From: Streptomyces sp. BV286
GTDB lineage: Bacteria; Actinomycetota; Actinomycetes; Streptomycetales; Streptomycetaceae
NCBI RefSeq assembly: GCF_019090165.1
Contig: NZ_JAHRIB010000107.1
Location: 20,898 to 84,897, forward strand
Length of the DNA stretch: 64,000 bases
Direction of reading: 5' to 3'
Shown: piece by piece, positions 17,796-26,148 of the stretch
How the letters are laid out: each line of letters starts with the position of its first letter
Numbering within the stretch: position 1 is the stretch's first letter
The notes under the pieces: model-generated
Seen by the model: only the letters and a program-made list of their open reading frames with translations
Told to the model about the DNA's origin: nothing
The model's database searches: none
Translations under genes and position numbers: made by a program

Positions 17796-19139
17796 TCAGG
17801 AAAGGACCCCGGCCCCCGTCGTCCCCAGCAGCTCCGTCGGCAGACTCTTCGCCGAGGTCTGGAGGCCGGCCGTCAGGGCCGGCTTCCAGTTCACCGTCGT
17901 CTTCAGCTTCTTCGAGTTCGCCGAGTTGTACGCGGCGACGACGTCCGTCGCCTTGCCGTTGACGAGGTTGCCGCTGCCCGCGACCGAACCCGTTCCGTCG
18001 CCGCTCAGCAGCTTGGCGACCTTCGCGCCGGACGGCAGGGTCCAGGAGTTGTGCTCGGCGACGACCTGGGCCTTGGCCCGCGAGTCGAGGCTGTACTTGG
18101 GCTCGTAGCCGTTGAGGGCCGTCGTGTCGTACACGTTGTTGTAGAGGTGGATCTGGCCGATGCGGGCCAGCGGGGCGCGCTGGGTGATGCCCTTCCACAC
18201 GTTGTGGTGGATGGAGACCCGCAGCTTGCCGACGCTGTCGGTGTCGCTGCTGCCGATGAGCATCGTCTTGTCGTGGTTGGTGAACTGGTTGCGCTCGACG
18301 GTCACCAGGTCGGAGCCGTTGGTGATGTCCAGGGCGCCGTCGTGGACCTGGTACTTACGGCCGAAGTACGTCTTCTCGGACTTGTCGAAGAACGGCGCGT
18401 CACTGAACGTGTTGTGGTCCGCCCAGACATGGGTCGCCCCGCGCAACGTCACCGAGTCGTAGTTCGAGTTCCACTCGCCCGAGGAGCCGTCCGTCGGGTC
18501 CCACTGCGGGAAGCAGTCCTCGGTGGCGGTGAGGGAGAGGTTGCGGATGATGACGTTGTCGACGTCCTGCACCTGGAGGCTGCCGCCGGTGATCCCCGCC
18601 TTGCTGCCCGGGACGCCCACGATGGTGGTGTTGGCGGGCACCCGGAAGACGATGTTCTTCTTCTGCTTGGTCTGCGCGGCGGCGCGGGCCTTCTCCTGCG
18701 TGCCCGCGGGGGCCTTCTTGCCGTAGGTGGCCGGGTCGAACGCCTTCAGGTACGCGGACAGTGAATAGCCCGTCCCGGAGGCGTAGTCGGCGCAGGTCAG
18801 CTTCTTGCCGGCGTCGTCCGTGTTCGCGTCGATCGTGCCCTTGACCTTGATGATCTTCGGGGTGGAGTTCGTCTGCGAACCGAGTGCCTTCACCAGCTGG
18901 GCCCGCGTGCTGACGGTGAAGGTGTGCGCCGAGTCGGCCTTCGCGCCACCGGTCGTACCTGAACCGGAGGCCGCCCAGCCGTCCTTGGCGGGCAGGACCT
19001 GGTGCGCCAGGTCGACGGCACCCGCGTTCGCGTTCATCACGAAGGTGCCGGCGCCGAGACCCGCGGCCGCGACGGCGGCGACGGAGACGAGGACGGTGCG
19101 CCGCTTACGAAGGGACCTGCGGTGGGAGGGGGATGCCAC
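17796..19139 (-). CDS. Secreted pectate lyase, polysaccharide lyase family 1
   Basis: This 447-residue secreted enzyme cleaves pectate by beta-elimination. The signal region has a basic start (RRSLRKRRTVLVS), a hydrophobic core and ANAGA near residue 40. The parallel beta-helix landmarks of PL1 are present: NTTIVGVPGSKAGITGG, QDVDNVIIRNLSL, the calcium-site motif VWADHNTFSD, and HHNVWKGITQRAPLARIGQIHLYNN with the catalytic Arg region. The GTG start is preceded by AAGGA. It implies use of plant cell-wall pectin. It shares a convergent terminator with the DUF397 gene. Confidence 0.93.
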   Translation of the reverse strand: MASPSHRRSLRKRRTVLVSVAAVAAAGLGAGTFVMNANAGAVDLAHQVLPAKDGWAASGSGTTGGAKADSAHTFTVSTRAQLVKALGSQTNSTPKIIKVKGTIDANTDDAGKKLTCADYASGTGYSLSAYLKAFDPATYGKKAPAGTQEKARAAAQTKQKKNIVFRVPANTTIVGVPGSKAGITGGSLQVQDVDNVIIRNLSLTATEDCFPQWDPTDGSSGEWNSNYDSVTLRGATHVWADHNTFSDAPFFDKSEKTYFGRKYQVHDGALDITNGSDLVTVERNQFTNHDKTMLIGSSDTDSVGKLRVSIHHNVWKGITQRAPLARIGQIHLYNNVYDTTALNGYEPKYSLDSRAKAQVVAEHNSWTLPSGAKVAKLLSGDGTGSVAGSGNLVNGKATDVVAAYNSANSKKLKTTVNWKPALTAGLQTSAKSLPTELLGTTGAGVLS

Positions 19140-19260
19140 GGATGAGTCCTTACGTGGTTCTTGTGGGGCTGGTGCGTTGTGTGGAGCCCCCGTGAACGGA
19201 GTTCCGACTCATCTGTGGTCGCGGGGTCCGGAAAGGTTGCCGTGCGTTCTTCGGCCGCCC

Positions 19261-19329
19261 GCTCAGGACGCGGTCGGCCATCGGCTCAGGACGCGGTTGG
19301 CCACCCGCTCAGGACACGGCGGGCCCCGT
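19261..19329. repeat. 23-bp tandem repeat, three units, containing a stop codon
   Basis: Units GCTCAGGACGCGGTCGGCC.. occur at 19261-19283, 19284-19306 and 19307-19329. The third unit is the 3' end of the DUF3152 gene, and its TCA is that gene's stop on the minus strand. The 23-bp period places a TGA in each of the three reading frames. Confidence 0.85.
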
Positions 19330-20280
19330 GACGAACCGTCCCTTGGTGTCGTACGGCCACACGTTGGGCTTGCAGCCGCGCATGCCCTTGATCTGCTGCA
19401 TCATCGCCGGGGCGGGCTTGCCCGCCCCGGGGCACGTGACGTGGCCGTGGCCCAGGAAGTGGCCGACCTCGTGGTTGATGATCAGCGCCCGGTAGGCGTC
19501 CACGTCGTCGGCGTAGACCGGAGTCGCCAGCAGCCACCGCTTGAGGTTGACCACGACGTCCTTGCCCACGTTGCAGTTGACCTCGCCGCGGGTGTTGAGG
19601 CCGTACTTGCCGCAGATGGCGTCCACCGTGCCCGGTGTGGCGAGCCGTACGACGAAGTCGGTCGTACCGCTGGAGACGCGCCGGAAGCCCGACCGGCCGT
19701 CCGCCGTCCAGCCGCGCCGGTCGGCGAGGATCCCCTCCACCTGCCGGGCGACGTCCGCCGCCGACTGCGTGAGGCCCTTCTCGACGACGACCTTGTAGCG
19801 CAGGACGTCGGAGCCCTTGCCCACGGTGCCGCTCCCGCCGCCGGCGGTGGCGAACGTGCCGGGTCCCGTCGCGGGGATGTCGGACGAGTCCGGCGGGGCC
19901 ACGCCCTCCCCGTCGGCGTCGGAGTCCCTGTCGGCCTCCTCGTCCGGCACGGCACCCGGCTCGCCCCCGGCGTCCGCCGACGCCGTGCCGCCGCCACTCG
20001 GTTCCGCCGACTCCGAACGCTCCGGTGCCGGCGCCTGTGCGGACGGCTGCGCCACGTCGGCGGCTCCGTCGTCGGAGCTGGACGCAGCCGGTGTCGTCCC
20101 GTTCACGATCAGGGCGCCGACGGATAACACCGCCAGCGCGGCCAGGCCCCCCAGCAGGGGCCCCTTCCCTCTCCCGCCACCGCGTCCGCCGCCGCTGCGC
20201 GCGGAACCTCTGCGGCGGCGCCGTGATCGCGTGGTCGAAGGAGTGTCGGTCGCGCGGCGATTGATCATCGTCATGGACAT
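19309..20280 (-). CDS. DUF3152 secreted metalloprotease-like protein
   Basis: This roughly 323-residue protein has a very basic cytoplasmic start (RSRRRRRGSARS), one membrane segment (LLGGLAALAVLSVGALIV) and a Ser/Ala/Pro/Asp-rich stalk to about residue 140. A C-terminal DUF3152 domain follows. That domain carries NHEVGHFLGHGHVTCPG, a HExxHxxGxxH zinc motif of the metzincin kind, followed by MMQQIKG, which fits a Met-turn. It is probably an extracellular membrane-tethered protease, but the substrate is unknown. The ATG at 20280 has no clear ribosome site; a TTG at 20283 is equally possible. The 3' end is part of a 23-bp tandem repeat. Confidence 0.82.
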   Translation of the reverse strand: MSMTMINRRATDTPSTTRSRRRRRGSARSGGGRGGGRGKGPLLGGLAALAVLSVGALIVNGTTPAASSSDDGAADVAQPSAQAPAPERSESAEPSGGGTASADAGGEPGAVPDEEADRDSDADGEGVAPPDSSDIPATGPGTFATAGGGSGTVGKGSDVLRYKVVVEKGLTQSAADVARQVEGILADRRGWTADGRSGFRRVSSGTTDFVVRLATPGTVDAICGKYGLNTRGEVNCNVGKDVVVNLKRWLLATPVYADDVDAYRALIINHEVGHFLGHGHVTCPGAGKPAPAMMQQIKGMRGCKPNVWPYDTKGRFVTGPAVS

Positions 20281-20323
20281 CAAGAGGGAATACGTGACGC
20301 GATGGTTTCCGGCTCAGAGGACT

Positions 20324-20418
20324 CAGAAGACAGAGAAGACGGAGAAGACGGAGAACAGAACAGACGACAGAGCAGAGAGCAGAGAGCAGAACAACGAGCA
20401 GGACAACGAGCAGAGAAG
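20324..20418. repeat. T-free purine-rich tract (polypyrimidine on the minus strand)
   Basis: For 95 bases the plus strand has no T. It is built from overlapping AGAGAAGACGG, CAGAGAGCAGAGAGC and CAACGAGCAGG units. It lies in the 252-bp gap upstream of the DUF3152 gene, on the template side, so the leader RNA would be a CU-rich run. Its composition is unlike the rest of the window. Confidence 0.8.
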
Positions 20419-20532
20419 TGCCCCGGGCCGGACCCGGACGACCAGGCCCCGAGCCCCTTCGAGACGAAAGGGACCCGGGGACTGTTCGGCCGCAAGGTCA
20501 CCCCGGAGCCCGGCGACCTCGATCACGAACCC

Positions 20533-21378
20533 TTACGGCTTGGTCAGTTGCGTCCAGCCCTCGTTCCAGACGAACGTCGTGCCGTTGGTGTCTCCGTGCG
20601 TCTCCCAGACCTCGCCACCCGTCGTCAGCACCTTGATCCAGGCGTCGTTCCCCTGGGCGGAGATGGAGACGGCACAGGCGGTCGTGGGGAACCTCGGGTT
20701 GTCGGCGTTGGTGAGGTCCTGCCAGGCGTATGCCCCCTGAGGCTGCATCGGGTTGAGCTCCCGTCGCCCCGCGTACGCCTTCCCACCGGTCAGTACGGCA
20801 CTGAACTCCTCCGAGTTCGAAGGCGCGTACGAGTCGATGTCCGAGCACGGGCCCGCCGCGCCGGTGTCACCCTTGGGACCCTGCGGTCCGGGAGGACCCG
20901 TGGGACCGCCACCGGGGCCGGGAGGACCGGCGGGGCCGGTGTCGCCCTTGGGGCCGGGCGGGCCCGTGGGGCCCTTCGGGCCGGGCGGACCCGTGGGACC
21001 GACCTTGCACTTGTCGTGGTGCCCGTCGGTGGACGGCGCCTGGGCCTTCCCCTCCGGTCTCGGACCGTTCGGGTTGTGGGGCCTGGGTGGATGGTTCGGC
21101 TTCTTGCAGTCGTCGCCCGTCGAAGGCGCCGACAGGCCCCACGGGCCCGGTACGCCGGACGGACCCGACACGCCGGTCGGACCCGACGGCCCCGACAGAC
21201 CGGACGGGCCGGTCGCGAGGGTGCCGGCAAGCGGCGCGACCGTGCGCGACGCGGCCACGGCCGGGTTCGCGACACCGGCGAGCGCGAGGGCGATCGAGAC
21301 GACGGCTCCGCCGGTCAGCAAGACGCTGCGGGCGGGAAGCGGGCCGAGGGACGACCTGGTCCCGGGTGCAGGACTCAT
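20533..21378 (-). CDS. Secreted collagen-like Gly-X-Y repeat protein
   Basis: This 281-residue protein has a signal peptide ([20 protein letters not shown], cut near AVAA at about residue 44). Two collagen-like tracts are at residues 57-82 ([19 protein letters not shown]..) and 127-177 ([19 protein letters not shown]..). A Pro/His/Lys linker with Cys91 and Cys125 separates them. A C-terminal globular region of about 100 residues starts at [10 protein letters not shown] and contains [16 protein letters not shown]. The ATG at 21378 has AAGGAG nine bases upstream; the longer frame upstream is not credible. It is probably an extracellular trimer with the globular part as trimerisation or binding domain. 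It could also be spore- or wall-associated. Confidence 0.85.
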   Translation of the reverse strand: MSPAPGTRSSLGPLPARSVLLTGGAVVSIALALAGVANPAVAASRTVAPLAGTLATGPSGLSGPSGPTGVSGPSGVPGPWGLSAPSTGDDCKKPNHPPRPHNPNGPRPEGKAQAPSTDGHHDKCKVGPTGPPGPKGPTGPPGPKGDTGPAGPPGPGGGPTGPPGPQGPKGDTGAAGPCSDIDSYAPSNSEEFSAVLTGGKAYAGRRELNPMQPQGAYAWQDLTNADNPRFPTTACAVSISAQGNDAWIKVLTTGGEVWETHGDTNGTTFVWNEGWTQLTKP

Positions 21379-21681
21379 GTACTGCTCCTTCTGATCCGGT
21401 GCACCGCTGCACTGCCACGTGAAGCGCAGATTCACGGAAGCACGAATGCACAGATGTACGGATTTCCCGGAAGCGAGTTCGAGCTTCCTCGGGGTACATC
21501 GGACCGCGGCTCCGGCGACTGAAGAGTTCTCCGGAACGATCAACAGATCAGCCGACAGGCAAAACTCCAATGGGCGCCTGCGTGACAGCGAATCGGGAAG
21601 CGGCCGCGGCGAGCCTCACCAAGGCCGACGGCGTCCGGTGCCTACGGTCTCCCGCGCCGAGTCACCGGGAGTGGTGTTGCC
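21379..21681. other. Intergenic region between divergent collagen-like and glycosyltransferase genes
   Basis: This 303-bp gap is less GC-rich than its surroundings and must hold both promoters. No open frame with a convincing start, no RNA gene and no strong hairpin is seen. No clear -35/-10 pair could be assigned with confidence. Confidence 0.5.
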
Positions 21682-22818
21682 GTGAAGCCGTCCATCTGCC
21701 TGTGCATGATCGTCAAGAACGAGGCGAAGGTCATCGAACGGTGCCTCGCCTCCGTCCGGGACCTGATCGACAGCTGGGTCATCTCCGACACCGGGTCGAC
21801 GGACGGCACGCAGGACCTGATCCGTACGGCGCTGGACGGCATCCCCGGTGACCTCCACGAGGACCCCTGGGTCGACTTCGGCCACAACCGCAGCCGGAAC
21901 ATCAGCCGCGCCCGGGCCCGGGCGGATTACCTGCTGCTGCTCGACGCGGACCTCGTACTCCGCCAGGACGGGCCCCTGCCGCCGCTCACCGCCGACTCGT
22001 ACATGCTGCGTCACGAGGGCACGACCGAGTACCGCATCAAGCGTCTGGTGCGCGGCGACCTGCCCTGGCGGTACGAGGGCGTCACCCACGAGTACCTCAC
22101 CGCCGACCGGGACCACACGCAGGAGAACCTCGACGCCGTCGTCGTCGAGGACTTCGCCGACGGCGGCTCGCGCGACGACAAGTTCGAGCGCGACGCGCGG
22201 CTCCTCGGCGCCGAGCTGGAACGGGACCCCGCCAACGCCCGCACCGTCTTCTACCTGGCCCAGACCATGCGTGACCTGGGCAGGACGCCCGAGGCGATCG
22301 ACCTGTACGAGCGGCGGGCCGCGATGGGCGGCTGGCCGGAGGAGGTGTACTACTCACTTCTCCAGGTGGGCGTCCTGAGCGCGGAGCCCACGGCCCGTCC
22401 CGGCCCAGGTTCCGGGGCCGGGGTCGGGGTCGGGGTCGGGGTCGGCTCCGGCTCCGGCGGCTGGGCCGGCGCGGTGGACGCCCTCACCCGGGCCTGGGAA
22501 GTCCGGCCGCAGCGGCTGGAGGCCTGCTACGAGCTCGCCTCGCGCCTTCGCGTCCAGGGCCGCCATCACAGCGCGCACGCCGTCGTCCGCGCGGGGCTCG
22601 ACCGGGAAGCCCCGGACGACCTGCTCTTCGTACAGCCGTGGGTGTACCGCTGGGGGCTGCTGTTCGAGTACTCGATCACGTCCTACTGGGTGGGCGACCC
22701 TGCCGCCTCGCTGCGGGCCTGCGACCGGCTCCTGGCGATGCCGGACCTGCCCGACGCGCACCGCCGCCAGACGCTCACGAACCGGGAGTTCGCACAACGG
22801 CGCGTCGGCGCCGGCTGA
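21682..22818 (+). CDS. Family 2 glycosyltransferase with C-terminal helical repeats
   Basis: This 378-residue protein starts with GTG. The N-terminal GT-A fold is recognisable from SICLCMIVKNEAKVIERCLASV, the nucleotide-binding VISDTGSTDGTQD, and the DxD-like LLLLDADLVL near residue 95. It resembles the SPBc2-type and TPR-containing glycosyltransferases. From about residue 180 TPR-like helices appear (ANARTVFYLAQTMRDLGRTPEAIDLYERRA), broken by a Gly-Val-Ser low-complexity linker (GVGVGVGVGSGSGG). The acceptor is unknown; the secreted collagen-like protein encoded divergently is one conceivable target, as an inference from position only. Confidence 0.85.
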   Translation: MKPSICLCMIVKNEAKVIERCLASVRDLIDSWVISDTGSTDGTQDLIRTALDGIPGDLHEDPWVDFGHNRSRNISRARARADYLLLLDADLVLRQDGPLPPLTADSYMLRHEGTTEYRIKRLVRGDLPWRYEGVTHEYLTADRDHTQENLDAVVVEDFADGGSRDDKFERDARLLGAELERDPANARTVFYLAQTMRDLGRTPEAIDLYERRAAMGGWPEEVYYSLLQVGVLSAEPTARPGPGSGAGVGVGVGVGSGSGGWAGAVDALTRAWEVRPQRLEACYELASRLRVQGRHHSAHAVVRAGLDREAPDDLLFVQPWVYRWGLLFEYSITSYWVGDPAASLRACDRLLAMPDLPDAHRRQTLTNREFAQRRVGAG

Positions 22819-22883
22819 AGCCCTCGCTCCTGTTATGGGACCCCGCTCCTGGCATGGGCACGATTCATCCGTATGGTTTCGCC

Positions 22884-23360
22884 ATGGCAGTCCCCCAGCT
22901 CATCCCGATCGCCTACGAGCCGCGCCACCGCACCGAGGCCATCGGTCACTACGCGGAGGGGCAGTTCCTGGGGTCGGTCACGTACGCCTTCCCCGAGGGT
23001 TTCCGCCCCGACGACGGCTGGGAACAGCACAAACGACTGTTCACCGTGCTCCACACCTTCGACTCCGAGGGCCGCCACCGCGACTCGGAGATCTGGTGCG
23101 CCGGCACGTGGGCCGAGCAGCAGCGCGCCCCGCACGGGCCGGACTCGGTCCTCTCCCAGGCCCAGGCCCACCTGGCGAAGCTCCTGCGCAGCCTCCCCCG
23201 GCGCCGCTACACGGACATCGCCATCCGGCCCTTCCAACTCACCCGCGACGGCGTGCTGTTCGGCCTGCTGACCGGCGAGGACGAGGGGGAACCGTGGGGC
23301 GAGCTGTACCCGGAACGGCTCGGCTTCGGACCGCCCTGGGACGGCACGTACGACACCTGA
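22884..23360 (+). CDS. Conserved hypothetical protein
   Basis: This 158-residue soluble protein has no recognised family. It is rich in aromatic and charged residues (HKRLFTVLHTFDSEGRHRDSEIWCAGTWAEQQ; RYTDIAIRPFQLTRDGVLFGLL), with no signal peptide or membrane segment. The ATG at 22884 begins MAVPQLIPIAYEPRHR; another in-frame ATG is at 22854. TATGGT at 22872-22877 could be a -10 element producing a leaderless message. The stop codon falls inside the first unit of a 17-bp tandem array. Confidence 0.75.
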   Translation: MAVPQLIPIAYEPRHRTEAIGHYAEGQFLGSVTYAFPEGFRPDDGWEQHKRLFTVLHTFDSEGRHRDSEIWCAGTWAEQQRAPHGPDSVLSQAQAHLAKLLRSLPRRRYTDIAIRPFQLTRDGVLFGLLTGEDEGEPWGELYPERLGFGPPWDGTYDT

Positions 23361-23481
23361 GTCGGTACGTCGCGTGCTTCGTACGTCACCTGAGCCCGTA
23401 CGACACGTGACCTCGTACATCACCTGAGCCCGTCGTCCCACGACCTCGTGCGTCACATGAACCCGTACGTCACGTCAGTGC
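23348..23481. repeat. 17-bp degenerate tandem repeat, eight units
   Basis: Units start at 23348, 23365, 23381, 23398, 23415, 23432, 23448 and 23465. They have the consensus GTACGTCACCTGAGCCC and are 16 or 17 bp long. Odd units end in GAGCCC-type sequence and even units in CCTC or CTTC, so a dimer of about 33-34 bp is repeated four times. The first unit contains the stop of the preceding gene. Confidence 0.85.
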
Positions 23482-23490
23482 GTGTCGGCG

Positions 23491-23856
23491 TCAGCCCGCC
23501 TGTGCCTTGATGTGGTCGATGACCTCGTTGAACTCCTTCGTCGGCGAGAAGTCGACGTACTCGCAGTCCTCCAGCGCCTCCGGTACGTGGCCGGGCGCCC
23601 AGTAGAAGGCCTGGCCCTCCTCGTAGATCTCGTCCCCCGACTTGGTGCTCATCCTCAGTCGGCCCTTGAGCAGGTAGCCCCAGTGGGGGCACTGGCACAG
23701 GTCGTCGGGCAGGCCCTTGACCGCCGGCGCCATGTCCGTCCCCTTGGGGAACCGTGCGAAGGCGACGCTCATGTCGCCCCCGACCTCCTGCGTGCGCAGC
23801 TCCACACCGTTGCCCTCGATCGCGACGGGGGTGTCGTTCCGCGTCATTGCCGTCAT
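23491..23856 (-). CDS. Cupin-domain protein
   Basis: This 121-residue protein has a single cupin barrel. The first motif region is CPHWGYLLKGRLRM and the second is EEGQAFYWAPGHVPEAL, which together give His residues suited to metal binding. Small cupins of this type bind metals or small ligands and may act as sensors or enzymes; no specific reaction can be assigned. The gene stands alone between the 17-bp tandem array and a 13-14-bp array. Confidence 0.82.
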   Translation of the reverse strand: MTAMTRNDTPVAIEGNGVELRTQEVGGDMSVAFARFPKGTDMAPAVKGLPDDLCQCPHWGYLLKGRLRMSTKSGDEIYEEGQAFYWAPGHVPEALEDCEYVDFSPTKEFNEVIDHIKAQAG

Positions 23857-23909
23857 GATTCCTCCACGGCCGACGGGCTACGGGGCCCGGGTGCTGCGGA
23901 TCGGCCCTC

Positions 23910-23976
23910 GTGGCTCGACCCCTGTGCCCCGGCCTCCGTGTCTCGGCCCTGTGTCTCGGCCCCGTGTCTCGGAGAT
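23910..23976. repeat. 13-14-bp tandem repeat, five units
   Basis: Units begin at 23910, 23924, 23938, 23951 and 23964. The last three share GTGTCTCGG and two of them read GTGTCTCGGCCC. They lie in the 222-bp gap between the cupin gene start and the next gene. Confidence 0.7.
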
Positions 23977-24078
23977 CCCGCCTCCCTCCAGTCTGGACCC
24001 GGGGGTCACGGAGTGCGACAGCTCACCGGGTCGCCGGGACGCCGGGGCGCCGGGTCGCGAAGGTCCGGCCGGATCTCG

Positions 24079-24513
24079 TCACGTCCGGACGTGATCCCGA
24101 TGGTGCGGCTGTTGGCCTGCGGAAGGTTGGCCCGAGGGCGGAAGGTCCGCGGGACGCGAAGCCGCCGACGGGGCGATGCCCAGTGCCGTCCGGGCCGCGC
24201 GGACGTGGTGCATGCCCTCCTGGGCCGTTCGCGTCACGACCACGTACTCGGCGGGGGTGCGGGCAGCGGCCAGCTGAAGCCGGGCGGTGCGGTGGCGCTC
24301 GGCGGCGGCCGACAGCTCGCGGGCCGCGATGCGGTCGGCCCGGGCCCCCGCGCCGAAGGCGGACAGGCTGCCGCCCAGCCGGACCACCCAACGGTTCGCC
24401 TCGGCCTCCGCGTCCAGACCGGACACGGCGCCCGCGCCGTACGACCGCCGCTGTGCGACGACCGCGGCCACCGCCCCGGCGATCAGGAACAGTGCGAGCA
24501 GCATGAACCCCAT
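24079..24513 (-). CDS. Hypothetical single-pass membrane protein
   Basis: This 144-residue protein begins MGFMLLALFLIAGAVAAVVAQRRS, a single N-terminal membrane anchor. An Ala/Arg-rich helical cytoplasmic region follows (EANRWVVRLGGSLSAFGAGARADRIAARELSAAAERHRTA), then a Pro/Ser-rich tail. The ATG at 24513 is preceded by GGAGGAAACC. The helix has coiled-coil character. The family is not recognised and no enzymatic motif is seen. Confidence 0.72.
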   Translation of the reverse strand: MGFMLLALFLIAGAVAAVVAQRRSYGAGAVSGLDAEAEANRWVVRLGGSLSAFGAGARADRIAARELSAAAERHRTARLQLAAARTPAEYVVVTRTAQEGMHHVRAARTALGIAPSAASRPADLPPSGQPSAGQQPHHRDHVRT

Positions 24514-24630
24514 GGTTTCCTCCGGCGCTTCGTGGTGCTGCGCGGGGCGATCACACCCCGCCACAGTTTCCATGACACTCCCCGCCGCTGTGCACTCCCC
24601 ACGAGAGGCCTGTGCGCCGACTGCGAACTT

Positions 24631-24666
24631 CCGGAGTTCCTTGCGGAGTTCCTTCCGGAGTTCCGG
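24631..24666. repeat. 12-bp tandem repeat (CCGGAGTTCCTT), three units
   Basis: CCGGAGTTCCTT, GCGGAGTTCCTT and CCGGAGTTCCGG are adjacent at 24631-24642, 24643-24654 and 24655-24666. Each contains the palindrome GGAGTTCC-like core. They lie between the small membrane-protein gene and the 3' end of the MFS gene. Confidence 0.7.
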
Positions 24667-24767
24667 GGGCCCGAAAGGGCGGTCGGCGGCGGGGTGCCTG
24701 CGCGCCCCGGCCACGGCCGGTCACCGGCAGACACGGGTGGCCACCGACGTCCGCACGCCCGTCGGCG

Positions 24768-26123
24768 TCAGCGTGCCTCGCCCGTCGCCACCTGGCCCTT
24801 GACCAGCGTCGGTTCCGGTTCGTCCCGGCCGGTCGCCGTACCGCCGCCGCCGTGCCTGCGGATCAGCGCCACTCCGATCACGGCGAGGATCGACGCCGCC
24901 GACAGCGTGTAGAGACCGCCGTTCGTGCTGCCCGTCGAGTCCTTGAGGTAGCCGAAGAGAGTGGGGGAGACGAAACCGCCCAGGTTTCCGATGGAGTTGA
25001 CGACCGCGAGACCCGGCGCCGCGATCTTCAGGTCGAGGCCCGACTGGGCCATCGGCCAGAACAGGGTGGCCGCACACTTCCCACCGACCGCGGCGAGCGT
25101 GATCGCGGCGAGCCCGAACCAGGGGGAGCCGAGGGTGGCGAGGAAGGTACCCGTCGCCGACAGGACCAGGGCGGCGGCGAGATAGGGGCGCCGGTCCCGG
25201 GCACGGTCCGTGAAGTGGGACATCGAGTACATGGCGATCACGGCACAGATCCACGGGATCGCCGACAACAGCCCCACCTGGAAGGGCGAGAGTCCGCCGA
25301 TGTCGTCGACCAGACTCGGCAGCCAGAACGTGATCGCGTACCCGGTCAGGGCCATCGCGAAGAAGACGGCGGTCAGCACGGCGACCTGCGGGTGCAGGAT
25401 CAGCCTGATCCGGGAGACCTTCGGCGCCCGGCTGCGGGCCTCCTCGTCACGGGCCACCGCCGCGCTCAGCGCGTCCTTCTCCTCCCGCGTGAGCCAGGGG
25501 GCGTCCTCGATCCGTGAGACCAGGAAGAAGCCGGCGACGATCCCCACGACGATCGAGAAGGCGCCTTCGAGCGCGAACATCCAGCGCCAGCCGGCGAATC
25601 CGCCCGCCCCGTGCAGTTCGAGCAGGGCGCCGGTGATCGGACCCGTCACGATGTACGCCGTCGCCGAGCCGCCCAGGAAGATCGCGCTCGCCCGGCCACG
25701 GCTGGAATCGGGCAGCCACTGGGTGAAGTAGAGGAGCACGCCGGGGAAGAACCCGGCCTCCGCGACCCCGAGCAGGAAACGCAGCGCGTAGAACATCGTC
25801 ACGTTGTGGATGAAGCACATCGCCACGATCACCGCACCCCAGGTGATCATGATCCGGGTCAGCCAGACCCGGGCGCCGAACCGCTCCAGGAGCATGTTGC
25901 TCGGCACCTCGAACAGGGCGTACCCGATGAAGAACAGGCCTGCGCCGAGACCGTAGGCGGTGGCGCTCACTCCGACGTCGGCCCGCAGCTCGTCCTGGAC
26001 GAAGCCCACGTTCGTCCGGTCCATCTGGTTGACCAGCAGCATCAGGACCAGGATCGGCAGCATGCGGCGCAGGAATTTGCTGACCGCACGACGCTCGGCG
26101 TCGGGTATCACGGCTTCTGACAT
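24768..26123 (-). CDS. MFS transporter, anion:cation symporter type
   Basis: This 451-residue permease has about 12 membrane segments. It shows the first-loop family signature NQMDRTNVGFVQDEL, then GYALFEVPSNMLLERFGARVWLTRIMITWG and FLLGVAEAGFFPGVLLYFTQWLPDSSRGRASA. These are characteristic of the ACS family, which takes up sugar acids, tartrate, phthalate and similar organic anions with protons. The ATG at 26123 follows GGGGAGAC; a TTG further upstream was not chosen. A 7-bp inverted repeat just upstream suggests control by a repressor not encoded here. Confidence 0.9.
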   Translation of the reverse strand: MSEAVIPDAERRAVSKFLRRMLPILVLMLLVNQMDRTNVGFVQDELRADVGVSATAYGLGAGLFFIGYALFEVPSNMLLERFGARVWLTRIMITWGAVIVAMCFIHNVTMFYALRFLLGVAEAGFFPGVLLYFTQWLPDSSRGRASAIFLGGSATAYIVTGPITGALLELHGAGGFAGWRWMFALEGAFSIVVGIVAGFFLVSRIEDAPWLTREEKDALSAAVARDEEARSRAPKVSRIRLILHPQVAVLTAVFFAMALTGYAITFWLPSLVDDIGGLSPFQVGLLSAIPWICAVIAMYSMSHFTDRARDRRPYLAAALVLSATGTFLATLGSPWFGLAAITLAAVGGKCAATLFWPMAQSGLDLKIAAPGLAVVNSIGNLGGFVSPTLFGYLKDSTGSTNGGLYTLSAASILAVIGVALIRRHGGGGTATGRDEPEPTLVKGQVATGEAR

Positions 26124-26148
26124 CGTTGTCTCCCCTACATTGCACATA

